Assembly: GCA_030762175.1 (NCBI GenBank)
Contig: CM060831.1
Span: 27,642,001-27,706,000 of the forward strand
Direction of reading: 5' to 3'
DNA from: Metallyticus violacea
Taxonomy: Eukaryota > Arthropoda > Insecta > Mantodea > Metallyticidae
DNA: 64,000 nucleotides
A program made the position numbers and the translations under genes. The notes under the pieces are model-generated. The model saw only the letters and a list, made by a program, of their open reading frames with translations. It had not been told where the DNA came from and ran no database searches. Every line of letters starts with the position of its first letter. Within the stretch, counting starts at the first letter, position 1. This document shows, one piece after another, positions 25,901 to 40,900 of the stretch.

Positions 25901-28900
25901 CCTGATTAAATCTTAAGTGAAGCTTGGAAGAGCATATTTTTCAAATAATTTGACTCTAAGATCATTCATGTATGTTTCAATGTGTTCGTTTTAAATTTAA
26001 TTAATAAATTAAAAGTCCAGGTGTCTTGTATATAATGGGCTAAAAATGGGATTTGAAGTGAAAAGTATTTAAAAAAGCTATTTGATTTTTTTAAAGAAAA
26101 ATTTCTTAATGTTAACTAAATAGAGTCTGTGGAATTATATTAAATTAACCTATGATGCAAATGAACTTATTACCTGATGGCTCCTGTTCAGAATTAGCAA
26201 TATCTTTGCAATAACATAAACAAGTTATCTCCTGGAAATGAAAATATAAGGTGCCACCTAATGTTACATACTAGTCAAAAAAGAAAATACTCTTAGACTC
26301 TGTTTAATTTATTTTCTTGCAATGTTTTGATTGACTTCAGTTTCTTTCAAGTTTTAAAATTGATAATTTTATATATACAAAAGAGGGGGGAGGGAAAAAA
26401 AAGAAAAAAAAAAATGTTATATTATTTTATATATTCAATCAATCTTCCTTTTTGAAAAAAAATTCTAATCAATAGGTGTAATATCTATTTATGAATTAAA
26501 AAATAAGCTTTTACTCACATTGCTTCCATTACTCAGGCTAAGAATAACTTTATCACCACTCAGTGAGACATCTTCAACCTCAGCATTGTTGATTATGCTC
26601 ACCCCTTCAGCTTTAACTTTATTGGTTGTCCAAGAACTTAAATACTCAGGCAGTACTTTCGCCATGTTACCAGGCTCTCGGTAGATTTGATGAACTGTAA
26701 GTTTTCCTTTGCCTCCTGAAGAGATTATAATAAAATAATATTAACATTCACGACATAAAGAGAGTTGGTAGTTATCCAAAATGTTTAATGAAAAAAGGGG
26801 GGGATACCAATGTATTTTTACACTTGGAGCTATATTAACAAAGTTTTGTGCTGCATAACATAGGTGGTTTTGTTGCCATGCTACTCTTTAATTAACCAAG
26901 TACAAAACATGCTGACGTTTTTTTGAATGGCTGGAATTTTCACAGCGAAATATAGTATAATATAATAAATTATTAATGAGGAAATCACTCAAATTTCACT
27001 TATTTTGTTCTACTTACTTGGACATGTTTCAAAGGCTGTTGCCTTCATCTTTAGCACGAAACATGTCCAAGTAAGTGGAACAAAATTAGTGAAATTTGAG
27101 TGATTTCCTAAATAATAATTTGTTATATTATGCTAGTGTTTATTCATCTAGTTGAATTAAGTCACTTGGTTTTTCTTTCTTTAAAGAGAAAGTTTTTAAC
27201 ATTATCCCCTTTCTCCTCATTGCAATTAAGCACTGCCAATTAGTAATCTAACATGCATTAAGCTTCCTTCAGTATTATGAGCATCGAAAGAGATAAATAT
27301 ATTTCTCTGTTCCTTGCCAAATACAAATCTTTAGTTATGTAAACAGCTACAATTGCACACTTTGGAACATAACCAAAATTATGTGAATGAACTGCACTCT
27401 TCAGCATTTATACTATCCACTCATATACTGCACACTCAAATTTTTAGTGCATCATTTGGGAAAATAAGTGTTTTGAAGATAAAAATCTTTCAGATATACT
27501 TTTTATAAAAATATTTATAACTATTATAATAAAAATTAAATAAATAAATTTTAATGCTGATAATACATTTTCTGCTTCCATTCTTATTTATTGACAATAT
27601 GAACAGTTCACAAACTTATAATTAAAAAGACAATGTTACCAATAATGAAATGGAAAAAAGAACTTTCATAAGCAGTTGATAATACACTATGATCATATTA
27701 TTACTGCAAAAAGCCCTTGCATATTTTATGCATTTGGCTTTTTGAAGAAGAATAAATGCAGAAAGAATGTCCATTGTTAAAATATATTACCTATTGTACA
27801 TGTCTATTGGAAAAGCATGAGTCAAAAATCTTTAGAAAAATTTCTATAAATATCATGTCAAAAGATGTGAATGAATTCTCAGAAAATAATAATATATTTA
27901 TTTACTTGTTTTTGTTTTGTTTCTGACTTTGGAAAGTTATTTGCACAAAACTAGAAAAGTGGGCTTTGTATTAAATCATTATCCTGCATTTTAATGAATT
28001 TCTAATAAAAAATAGTAATAAGCTTTGTTACTTACGCCTTGCCAAAGCACAAGCTAATTCACTACCCAAGAAGCCACCACCAACTATGGCAAACTCCTTC
28101 GCACCATCATTGATTATTTCATTCAGTTCTTCAAAATCACGTATCCCTCTGTACAAAGAAACTTTTTCCTGAACTGCTGATGAAGCATTTTTGAATACTG
28201 GAAGATTTTTTGGAGTAGACCCTGGAATACAAATTTTGCTACAGAATAATGAAATAGACATTAACAAAATGCACTGAACACTTCTTTATACATTTTATAT
28301 TCTTAAATATATATTTTTAGGAAAGGGGAAAAAATAAGTTTTTAACTATTACCGACTTATTGTCCTAAATTTTACCTTAAATGGAGAAATAATGCTAATA
28401 TCATCACTGCAAATAACTTAAAGATATTTAAACAGTCCATACAGTTTACTAGCTAACCAGGATTATGAAAAAATGAAAACAGATCCCATACAAAAATATA
28501 TCAGTACAGTAAGAAAACTATTAACAAATATAACAATTCTGAGTGAGGAAGAAAAGAAGAATATTATACCAGACAACTCTACAACACTTAGAATTTATGG
28601 CCTATCTAAAATACATAAACCTGGTAATAAAATGAGAACTATTGTAGACACAAAAAATTCACCCACATACAATTTAGCCAACTGCCTTTTAAAAAAATGT
28701 AATACCTTACCAAAATAAGAAAGCCAAAGTATAAGGAACTCATCAGAATTAATAGATAAAATCAGACATGTAAAACTAAAAAAGAGGGATTTGCTCATTT
28801 CTTATGATGTGGTCTCTTTGTTTCCTAGCAACCCCAAAGAAAATCTAATTAATATTATAAAGAAATGGCTAACCTCAATAAACCTACCTGGAGAAGTAAT

Positions 28901-31900
28901 AGAACAATATCTGAACCTCACCAAAATTTGCATAAATCAAACCTACTTCACATTCAGGCAATAAATAGTTAATACACAAAAGAAGAGTCTAGTAATGGGA
29001 AACCCACTTTCCGCCATTCTTGGCGGATATGTGCACGAGTTTTTTGGAAATTAAATTAATTGAGGCTTTTCCACATATATATAAATGTTGGCACCGTTTG
29101 TTGATTTTTTTTTTGAATTGTGTTTAACGCCCGTTTTTACTACTGAGGCACCACAGGCTGTGGACACTGATGATACATTAGATGAAATGATATATTGGGA
29201 AAGGATTATTTTTTTAAGGAAGCATTCCAAGCCCTAGTTTAGGGTACCTCCCCGGCATTTGCCAGTAATGAGGACTGAGGAAAACCTGGAAAAAACCCCC
29301 AGTCAGGGAGGAGACGGCCCTGGTGGGATTCGAACCCCAGACCTGCCGTTCACGAGTCCACGCCTTAACGACCTCGCCCACCCATGGCGGTACCGTTATG
29401 TTGATGTCTTTGCAATGGTAAATAAAAATGGAAAGAGGAAGAATAAAACTACCCAATCTACAAGACAGGACTATTAAATTCACAATGCAATTAGAAAACA
29501 ACAAGGTTCTTCCCTTCTTGGATATAAAAATTATAAAAAATTACAATATACTGGAATTTGGCATTTTCAGAAAAGATAACCAACACAAATAATTGTATAA
29601 AAAATAACAGCCACAATTCAAAACAACATAAACTAGCCATAATCAACAGCCTCACATTCAGATTAACAAACTTGCTAATAAGCAAGGGAAAATACAAACT
29701 GGAGTACCAAAAAATCATAGATATAGCACAGAAAAATGGCTAATCTTGTCAACAAGAAAATAGAGAAATTCACAAAGAATAAAGGACATCACCACACTAA
29801 AAAGCTACAAAGGAGATATATAAAAAAAAATTCACATTCCACCCATGGACATACCAAAAATTCCAGAATATTTTTAAAGAGGCAAACATCATTTTGGCCA
29901 CTGTAAATAAATTTAGTTTAAAAAAAAACCACTTAAATACATACACAAAAGACAAAATTCCACCAGGAAAGCAATCAGGCATTTACAAAATTGGTTGCAA
30001 AGACTGCGACATGAAATACATAGGCCAAAAAAAGAGAGAGAGAGAGAGAAACAGAAAAAGAAAGAAAAAAGAAAAAAAAAGAAAGAAATATTACCATACA
30101 TTTTTAGGAACACATGAGAAATGTAAAATATATACACACAGAAAAATCAGCAGTGGCAGACCATTTTTGGACGGGGGAAAAAAACAAAAACAAAACAAAA
30201 AACAAACAAAAAACAAACAAACAAACAAAAAAACAACAAAAACAACAAAAAAAAAACCACACACACAAATTCCAAAAGGAACCAAAACTACTGAAGGCTC
30301 TTCAAAAACCCATAGAATTAACAGTATGGGAAAATATATTTATAAACAAAAAACAAAGATTTTTTGGTTAACTTTGATCTCCCAAACAACAGTTACCTCA
30401 TCAATAAGTTCGTTAAAGCCACAGAGCGACATCTTAATACCACACTGGGAAGTAGCCAGTGGGACCAAGCTGAAGATGGAGGCAAACGCCTTTTGAAACA
30501 TGTCCAAGCAAGTGGAACAAAATTAGTGAAATTTGAGTGATTTCATAATAATTTGTCATATTATATTTCTTCTCTATTTCAAATTTTAGAAAAAAATGGG
30601 CATTACCTTGTGGGAGGAACCATTTCATAAAAACTTCTCTGCATTGATTACAGACAACTTAAAATGTTTTATTTCTGGTAAGTTAATGAAACATAATATA
30701 CCTGTAGCAATGAGGCACTTATCATAATGGATTTCATAATCATCCTCTAGTATAGCCTTTTTCTCTGCCACATCAATTTTTTTAACAGTCCAACCTCGAA
30801 CAACCGCAACTCCACCATTTTCTTTTGTTGTTAGGGACTTGCAATCCACATAAAAATCTTCAGGTTCATAGAAAATGCTGGAAATAAGAATGATCATGCT
30901 TATAGGTACACAAAAAGAATAAATAAAGATCTTTCTTTTCATTTATTCAATCACATTACAAAAATGTAATATGACATTTTTGTATGACATTAACACATTC
31001 ACGGGCAATTCCATGTGAAATAGGATAGAAATTTTGAAAAATTGACCCGATATTTTTCAAATTGAATTATTTTTTTTATATTACAGCATATAAGACAAAT
31101 TATGAACAAAGATCAGCTACTGAAATGCAAAAACCTGGATGATGATGACGACGATGACGACAGTATTGTATTGGGAAGCCAGAAGATAAATGATGCAAAT
31201 CTTCAATATCAGCCATTAGAAACCCACCAACATATAAAAACAAATGTTTTTGTGAAAGATGACATCCCTAGGTTTAATAGTTTACATACAAAAATTTGCC
31301 AGTTGCATATTATTATTATTATTAATATTTATAATAATTTCTTTGATTCATTTCAGCCAACTATGGGCTATGATTACACAACTTACTTCTCTTTCGCAAG
31401 CTGTTTCCTCTCACAAATTCAAATACATATAACTAGCATTGAAGAAAAATATATTTTGTTTTTAATAAGACACATATATCTTATAGAGAAATCTTAAAAT
31501 ATAAATAAATAAAATAGAAATTTGAAAATACCTCATTTTAAAGTTCCTAACTTGCTGAAAACGATTTACACCATAATTATTCATTTACAAGATTAGAAGA
31601 AATCTGTTTTATGCATGTTTAAATGATTTCTCCACAAATATAAAGAAAAATAAAAATGTGGCAAAAACTGCAAATTATTAGACAAATAAATATATCTTTC
31701 AGATTTATGCTCCAAGGTAATAAAAACAGGATTTTATATCTGGGCTTTACATCTGTCTTTTATACCAACAGAGTTAAACACATCCAGAATTCTCAAATAA
31801 AAGCAGTACAGCTGACTTCTCACTTGGTCCCATATGACCATATGTGAATGCAACTAACAAATCCCAAGTATTCCAAATATAATTTAACAAAATAATTTTT

Positions 31901-32773
31901 ATGGGAATGCTTCTAGTTGAAACATTAAAATAATATTTCAACTTTTCCTACCAAGAGAAAGCAATCACTTTATATTTTTTTATTTTACTTTTTCCATGGG
32001 GAAGTTAGTAAAATATAAATTAATTGATTTACATCCCTATAGCATGCATGCACACATATATTAAAACAATAAAACTAATGGACTTAAAGATGGGCTTCCA
32101 TTATCATATATCTAATTTGAAAGGTTCTTAGGTATCTGATTTCTTATGCATATAAGAGATGAACCAACTTAATCAGTTTTGCTACATTTTTCACTGTTTA
32201 AAATGTCGAGTAATAGTAATTCTGCAGCACTTCAACTGAGGTCATTACAAATGAAAGAACAATGTCATTGAAATATTGAGAGAGGGGTGTGTGCGTGGGT
32301 GTGTGTGGGTGCATGTGCGTGAGTGTGTGTGTGTGTGTAATATAGTTTAGCGGCAGTTTTTGCTCCAGTGGATGATATAAGATGAAATGGGAAAGGACTT
32401 CTTTTTTAAGGAATGAAACAATCTTGACCTTACCAGCATTTATTTATGAGGACTGAGGAAAACCTGGGAGGTGGGGGGAAGGTCCTGGTGGGACTTAAAC
32501 CACAGACCTCCCACTCACAAGTTTGTTCTTAATGACCTCAGCCACCTTTGGCAGTATGAGTTCTAAAATGAGTTCTAGTCAGTTTTGAGTAAACAAATTT
32601 AATAAGGTGCAGCATATATTTTAAAGTAAATTTTTCTTTTAAGGTTTCGTTGCACATGCAATTTTATATATATTCAATTACAGAAATAGATTTTCAAAGA
32701 GAGCAGGATGTTTTAAATTATGTTTCAAAACTGCAGGCCAATTCCCTTTTTGAACTAAACACATTGATATTGT

Positions 32774-32858
<85 letters not shown>

Positions 32859-34147
32859 TTGCAAAATTATTTACTCTGCTAACTCACTGTAGTGTTTACA
32901 TAATTATTACTGAAAAGAAAAAGAAAAAATTAATTTACAGGAAAATACAAGTGCATATTTTCAATGGCATTAATGCCTGATTAAATTAGCAATAAAGTAA
33001 TCATTGATCCATATTTCACTACCTGAATCTTCAGATGTTGACTTACATTCTTTAGCATAAAATCTTTCAAAAATGTTTATGAAATAATCACAATGTTACA
33101 CTGGAATTAGAGTGGAATCTCGTTAGAGCATACCTCATTAACATTTTTTCCCATACGGCATATTCTCCCAGACCTAGTCCCAGTTATACAAAATGTGTTT
33201 TAAATTTTCCTCTTAACATGTTCCTCACACCCTGCTTACTATGTTCAACCTTTGGCATACTATTATGTGAATTTTGGCCAATGCTACTACAGAAGGCATT
33301 CAGCAACCAATCAGAGTTATCTAGCATCATAAGATGTTTGTGTGTGCATGGGAAATAGCAATCATAAAGTTGTAGCTTTGTTTGCCTGGTTTTCGTTGAG
33401 CGGTTGTTGCCAATGTCCCTCCAGATGTTAAGATCAATATTGAAGAATGATTCCAAGTGATTGAGGTTGGAAATGATGTCAGCTTCAAGGAGTAAGTGAT
33501 TTGGATGGCAATGTTGCGATTTGTGAGTCCACTACAATAACAAATTTTCAAGGAATAAAATGCTGAGAAAATGCCTGTATTAATACAAGAAGAAAGTGAG
33601 GAAGAACCAGAGCATGAACCACTGCCAACATTGTTACAAGTGGTGCAAGCAAATGGATGTAGTAAAGTGTTACGAATGCAATCTCATTGTGAATGACATC
33701 ATCATGAATTTGTTAACAAAGACAGACTTGGCAATTTTGAAAAAAAAAAAAAAAAAAAACATTATGTTAATTTCTTGTTAAGGTTATGTGTGTTTGATTA
33801 TAAGCAATTCAATTTTGGTGTTTTCTTTTAGTACTTTTTCCTGTTTGTGACATTTAAAATCCTTTGGTCCCTGGAAAAAAATACTGAGATTTCGCTGCAT
33901 TTCAAGCATTTTAGTATTATCATTGGCCTTGACCAACTTTATTGGCACTAAATCAAAATTAGCTTCAGGTATGAATTTAAAAAAAAAATATTTCTTTGCA
34001 ACAGCTGGAACCTAATAAATACAACATTAGCCATAGTTGTAATTAAAAACACTTATTTATATTACTTGCAATAAGGACCAATTTCCCTTGTTGGAATATG
34101 TTCTCCTATTGTATTTTTGTGATCCTTAATTCTTAACTTTCTTCTCC

Positions 34148-34179
<32 letters not shown>

Positions 34180-34918
34180 TTTTTTTGCCACAACCCTATG
34201 CCTCCTTTTTTTTTTTTTTTGCACAAATTCAGGGCAGGAGGCTTCACTTTCATCACTTCTATCTGCCATGCATTTTAACAACAGTGTCTGCACTACCTCC
34301 CTGAGTTAAAAAGTTTATGGAAGAAGCAGATTTGCCTCTTGGCAAGTCACCTTTTAAAACTCAAACATTAGAATCATGGTATGTTTCAAGTGTCTGGCAA
34401 GTTCTATTTTGATGGAAAATTCACTTACAAACACCATACTGCTCTTACTTTAATACTGTAAAATTGTCTACAAGTTCTCTTTTAGACTTAAGCTTCAATT
34501 ATTGCTTATGTTAACATTTATGCTAATTGTAACACAAAGAAAGTCATTAACAAAGGTGAATATGATAAGGTAATATGGAAACCTGGCTGCCTAAGTTTTC
34601 TCTCAGCTCAAATGTGCTTTGTATTAATTTTTACCAAAATAATTGACTAGCAGGAATGTCATTTTATAAAGAAATGAAATAAAAAGTCTATGGAAACCCA
34701 CAAGGGCAAAAGCTTGGCTACCTGAAATAGGGTTTACTCATTAAACACTCCATTGTTTGGCTAATCCAAGTAGAGTATGAAACTCTAATCAAACATCTTA
34801 TCACTATTTAAGTTTTGGTAAAAGCAGTCAATTATGAGCATACTATATATTAAAATTTGGTTTTCTACAATATTTTAACTTTGCTAACTTATCAAACATC
34901 TGCTCTCTGAAAATACAG

Positions 34919-34977
<59 letters not shown>

Positions 34978-37900
34978 GTCATTGCAAAACTCTCATAAAC
35001 TTATTACATCAAAGGGCACATTATTCACCTCATTCTCAGAAGTCACTACTGGCCTAAGAAAGGGTTGTGACATCATTAACTCAGTTTATTCTTTGTCCAA
35101 TGGCATTGTTTTGCAACCAACCTGCATACTTGCTATGCAGTAACATTCAGTTTCAACTGCATATGGAATAGATATCCAATGGTTGTCTGTTGCAGTTGCC
35201 AGACTGCACTCAGTGTTGAAAAAATGAACAGGCTTTAAGAAATGGACAGCATGAAGTTCCAGGTGCTAAAGAAAACCAGGAGCTCTCAACCAGAGGTGAG
35301 ACAAGGAGGAGAAATTTAGATATTCTAAGCAAGCAGTCTCAATAGCTTACTTCCAGCTCTCAAAAATAAATTAGGTGAAGGTTCAATCACAGAAACTGCA
35401 AAAATGTTGAATTTTCCAGATAAACAGTCAATAAATTTGCAAAACAAAGCCAAAAAACTTCACAAAGGCCAAATAATAAAAGAAGAAAAATTTAAAAGGC
35501 CAACAACTTCCTTGTAATTACTACTTGTACATTTGTTGAGGGAAATAAATTTTCCATACAAAAGGTCTTCATTGAAAAAGTTCATTAAACATCTTGGATT
35601 TAGATTCTGAGTGTTCAATAAGCATCCAGTCATCACGAATCTCCACAGTGCCATGGCAATATAAATTTTTGAGGAAAATTATTAAGCTTTGAACCTGTGA
35701 ATATTTTGTAATTTACCTGGATGAAATGTGATTTGACACTCACAATGTGGTAAAAAAAAAAAGATTGGGTTGATAACAGTGGTGGAAGTGCTCTTAAGGT
35801 TGCTCCATCTAGAGACAAAAAATTATGGTGCTACATACAGGCAGTTGTAAGGAATAGGTATCAAGTTGCCTTTACTTGTCTGTAAAAAGAAAATTGGCAT
35901 GCAAAAGCAGAGCCACAATGACATGACTGCTCATATTTGCACATTGCTTCAAATTTTCTCTTTTGGAAAATGTGCCCAAGGTTAGAAAATGTTCAATCAT
36001 CCTAAACAAAAACAGCTATCATTCACAACTTAAATTAAAAATTCCAAACATATCTACACAAAAGGAATGTATATTAAATTTAACATGAGTAGAAATTTAT
36101 GATTGATGAAATAGCTAAATCTGAAGGACTTACATTCTATGAATTATGATTTTTCATTGCATTTTAATGACATTGAATTGGTTTGGGCATTTATCAAGGA
36201 ATATTCAAGGAAGTACAATGTAATATCAGCTTTAAGTGCAAATATGTGCTTAACTCTTTAAGAAGTAGCCAATAAAATTGACAAAGTGTACTGGGATAAG
36301 TGCATTAAAATAATGGAAAAAAAGGAATTACAATATTTTAACATAGACAACAGTAATCAAAACTTTTAACTTTATTATTCATTTAGAAAGTGATGAGCAT
36401 AGCAGCGTGATAAATGAAAAGCAGTAGGAATCTTTTCTTAAATGATTATTTTGTTTAGAAACATGTATTTAATTTAAAATTACTTATGGTATATACACAA
36501 TACCCATATATATTATATAATTATAAACATAGGACAGCATTAAAATTATAACCATAATAAGCTGTTTTAATACATTTGTAATGATGTGGTAATATAGGTC
36601 TTATAAGTATGAATAGTTCAGCAGAAACTTTAATAACCTTGCTCCACATCAATTTGCTCCATGGATCCTAAACTTACATTTCAAAAAGAAAATATATTTA
36701 AAAAAAAAAATAATAAAAAAAAAAACCTGCAGTAACAGCAGCAGGTTGGTTGTTTCTGCAACTATGCTTCCATCTGTGTAAGGCACATGGCATTAGGCTA
36801 CAAAGCTGCTTGATAACTGGGATAATGTACAAACTTTAACAGATAATATAATAAGTTACTTTTAAAATAAACAATTTAATAGTTAAAGGCAAATGCCATG
36901 CTTATATTTATCAATTCATACCTCCTTTCCATACCATTCCACTGCTTAAACTGCAACTTTTTTGTTGTTTCTGCATTATCATTGAACCACATTTCTTTGG
37001 ATAGTGGAGGTCTCATGTAAGGCAGATGATTTTCATTCGACACAACAAGAACCTACAATCACAATTTACAGTATTGGAAATGTATGTGACTGCTGAATAA
37101 ACACTGCAAACTATTTTATATCCAATGGAACCATATATTCCAATGGTGACAGGCATTATTTTTTATACTAAAAAGGGATTTTTTTTAGAAATATATCTTA
37201 CATTTAACTGTTTATTCCCTTAATATTTTGAACTTAAAATACTGCTTTTTACACTAATGTTCACAAAAAGATTAAAAAAATTAATTTCTTTTGTTATTAA
37301 CATTTAAGAGAAATTGAGTCGAAATAGTAACATACACACCACTAAAATTGAATTAAATGGAAGACTAGTTTCGGGAGCCATCGCTCCTATCATCAGTTCC
37401 TGGTCGACTGCCGGCCTCGTTGTTTGTGATAGATCGATTCGTCTCTGGTGGAGGTTTGATGAACTTTTGTATTAGTACATCACTTGGCGGGATTTCGAAA
37501 TTAAAAACTTTCTCCTTATTCTTCCAAATATAGATATTTTCCCAGACTGTAAGTTCAGTTTTTCCTTTAATATATTTAAGTAATTTTGGGTTTTTATTAA
37601 TGTTATGTTGTTCTTTCCAAAAGTGCCAGGCTACCGCCGATTTTTCTTCTTGTTTTTGATTTATATTCCTAATGTGTTCTTTGGCTCTTGTTTTTATGTT
37701 TCTTTTGGTCTTTCCAATATAAACTTTATCACAATCATTGCAGTTCATCTGATATATTCCTGATTTATCTTCATCTTGTAGACTATCTTCTTTTTGTTTT
37801 GAGTTAAGGATATTTTTAATGGAATAATTATTTTTTGGAGTCAGAACAATGTTGTATCTTTTAAAAATCTTTTGAAATTGATGAAAGGTTGATGGATGGT

Positions 37901-40900
37901 ATGTGAATTTTTTGTATGTCCTGTTTTTTTCTTTGATAGGAGTAAGTGTAGTGTTGTCTCTAATTTTCTTTTTCTTCTTCTCTCTGTCTATTTTCTTGTG
38001 TACAACTTCTTGTTTGAAGTCATTCTCTGTAGCTATATGTATTATATTATTCATTTCTAGTTTATATTCCTCCTTGTTCATTGGAATATTAACCAGTCTG
38101 TATGCAAGACTATTTAAAACTGCATGTTTATGGGGAACTGGATTAAAACTGTTACATTTAATGTAGTTATCTGTGTGTGTAGGTTTTCTGTATATGCCAA
38201 AATTTAGATGATTTTCTTTTCTAATTATCTTAATATCCAAGAAAGGTAACTGTTCATTGCATTCTCTCTCCATGGTGAATTTAACTGTTTTTTCCTGTAA
38301 GTTAAGCAACTTTAGTGCATCATCCAAGTGTCTTTCTGGTACTATTGCAAAAATATCATCAACATAATGGTACCAAGTCTTAAATATCCAAGGGAAACTA
38401 TTTACTATTCTAGTTTCCAATGCACTCATGAAAATGTCTGCCAATATTGGTGATAGTGGGCTACCCATTGTCAGACCAAAATTTTGTTTGTAATATTTGT
38501 TATTGAATGTAAAGTAATTTTGTTCTAGACATAAGTTGATTAATATGATGTATTCTTGGATATCTTTTGTGGTTATTCCTACTTTTTGTAACCACTTTTT
38601 TACCAGGGAGTATAAATTTAGTGTAGGAATACTTGGAAACAGTGCTGTAACATCAAACGAAACTAAGGTATCTGTTTTTTCTATTTTTATGCCTTTAATT
38701 TTTTGAATAAGATCTAATGAGTTTTTTATACTAAGAGATTCAAATCTTGGAAAAGTAGAAAGTTTGTAAGTCAACCATTTTGCTAGTTTATAGGTTGGAG
38801 CATCTATGTTATTTATGATAGGTCTCATAGTTTTCCCTGGCTTGTGTACTTTTGGGAGACCGTAGATTGTAGGTATTGCAGGGTTATCTACTTTAATTTT
38901 ATAATGTTCCTTTTTATCTATTAATTTGCAATCAGTAATTGTTTTATTAAATGTGCTTTTGCATTGATTTAGGGGATTAGGAAACTAGTCTTCTAGTTTC
39001 TAGTTTAGAAACTAGTCTTCCATTTAATTCAATTTTAGTGGTGTGTATGTTACTATTTCGACTCAATTTCTCTTAAATGTTAATAATTTACACCACTGTT
39101 ACAAAAGTTCACTATATTTTATACAATTCTTTTGTTACGTTCAAATATTTGCTGTGTACACAAGTATAATTAGATTTAAAGCTAATCCTCTCCTTGGTCT
39201 AGCGTTCAGTATTGCTGTCTGGGAGGTAATGGGTTCAATTCAGATATCTGCTTAAAAATTTATAAGTTAGGGAGGTCTTGTCCTCATGAGGTCCATCCTA
39301 CCCCATGAGGACAATTGGGAAGTTGTCTGATAGAGAAGGTGGCTCATAATACTGCTCATGGTGTCATAAGACAGAGGTAGAGGATGCAGCAGTCACTGTG
39401 GCATGTCTAGGCTCACATTGGGCTGTCACAGCAAGAGAAAGAGATTTAAAGATAGATTTTAAATTCCTTTAACAGTACTGCCAGCATAAATTGCTAACAA
39501 ACTGATTTCATTTCGTTTTACTTTATCACTAGTATTTGTTTGCTTTTACATTAACAGAATTAAGTTTTATGAGCTGAAAATCCTGAAATAAAATGAAAAT
39601 GACTGCTTTAGATCAATTTCATTGTTTTCTTTTCAACGCCTGCACACTCTTGACAGAAATTTTTTAAAAGTATGTTTGAAGGAAAAGGAACTAATATGAT
39701 TTCTACATAGACAATTCATCCTACAATTTTCTATAATTTGACCTTGTATGTTTTTAAAGTGTATTTATTTATTCATTTGCCCTTCTATTACAATGATTTT
39801 AGATATGTCAGTTCAGACGTACGTTACAGGATAATTATCAATTATTGATGGCACAGGTAAATTCAAATGCATATAGAATAACTACAAATGCCTAATTCCT
39901 GTTACAAATTTCCTTAGTATTACAATAACAGGTCTACATATCTTTGAAACATAAAAATATTACAAGTTTCACCATATTTTCTTATTCACAAAGTTTATCT
40001 TTATTTTTTTCCTGTGTATTTTAGTACACATGTGCATGCCTAAATTAATATAATGAAATAAAATAAATTAAAAGCACAAGTTATACAGAAATATTATATT
40101 TAATTAGAGAATTTACTTGAGGTTTGGATCTATTGACATATCATGCAGTAAAGAATGTATTTAAATGTAATGCTATCACCAAGCAAATTGTGCGATGAGA
40201 TGACATTGTAGAAAGTGTGAAACTATGACCTGTACTGTATATATCTGCAAGTAAATATGAACTAAATAAAAACTTTTTATGCAAATCCCCCTCCCATGAA
40301 CTACTTTAATTTATCAGCATCAGCCTTCTAAGGCAAACACCGAGATTTAAAACACTATGCACATATTGCTAACTTAGCCTTAAACCCAATAGCTAAATGA
40401 CAGCTATCTAACCTTTGCTTTAGGATCAGATGATTTGATGGCTCGAAAAGCTGCAAATGAGGCTGTTCCACCACCAATTAGAAGATATGGTACACTATCT
40501 GGAATGTCATGAGATGAATTTGGAATTTTCACCATTGGTGGTGTCTTACCTGGAGGGGAAGAAAAACAAAGAGTAAATCATTACAATTTTTTTCTTAAAT
40601 ATTGTTTCAAATACAAGAATATTGACATTAAAGAAAGGAATTCAAAATTGCCACCAATATTGTAAAGGGAGAAAAAAAAACTTTTGGTTTCAGGGATTTG
40701 ATGATTACCCTAAATGCATCTAAATACTAGATTTTGAATGCATACATCTTTTTTAGCAAGATTGATGAAATTAGCTTTTAAAGCTCCATTCAAACTGCTA
40801 CAGCTTTCAGGACTATGAATGGCATGAATTAATGTCCATTAAGCATTTGACATCAGGAAAAATCATGGAGAATACCACCACCTAGGTAACTTGTCCTTAA

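Larger units (their letters stand above)
28445..30550 (+). mobile_element. PLE family E, long copy interrupted by a SINE
   Basis: Plus-strand copy in AIFM1 intron 6 (antisense to the gene). It begins in the pre-RT region (28473), passes through the RT, is broken in the YVDD box by a SINE (29105-29388), and continues through the RT end (29480-29740) and a GIY-YIG domain (29900-30150) to a hammerhead motif (30470) and end. Purine and (CAAA)n expansions disrupt 30030-30260. Inactive. Confidence 0.85.
37296..39083 (-). mobile_element. PLE family G with an intact RT-endonuclease frame
   Basis: Sits in AIFM1 intron 4 in the sense orientation. Inverted arms 37296-37370 and 39010-39083 (from ttaacatttaagagaaattg through catacacaccactaaaattg) bound the element. 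The coding frame 37365-38984 has no stop. A hammerhead motif overlaps the end of the frame. It is 5'-truncated relative to full PLE proteins. Confidence 0.9.

Noticed and set aside
29259..29477. Plus-strand 72-codon open frame
   Set aside because: It lies mostly in the SINE at 29105-29388 and shows SINE tRNA-head translation ([13 protein letters not shown]), a well-known repeat artefact.
30091..30371. Overlapping frames rich in Lys/Gln/Thr or Phe
   Set aside because: They are translations of CAAA and GA expansions inside the decayed PLE-E.
31102..31497. 131-codon plus-strand frame
   Set aside because: Low-complexity Asp run from a GATGAC repeat and no recognisable domain; it sits in an AIFM1 intron.
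33420..33765. Possible pogo/Tigger transposase tail (acidic [13 protein letters not shown] stretch)
   Set aside because: Only one acidic word is suggestive; no DDE motif or paired terminal repeats could be seen.
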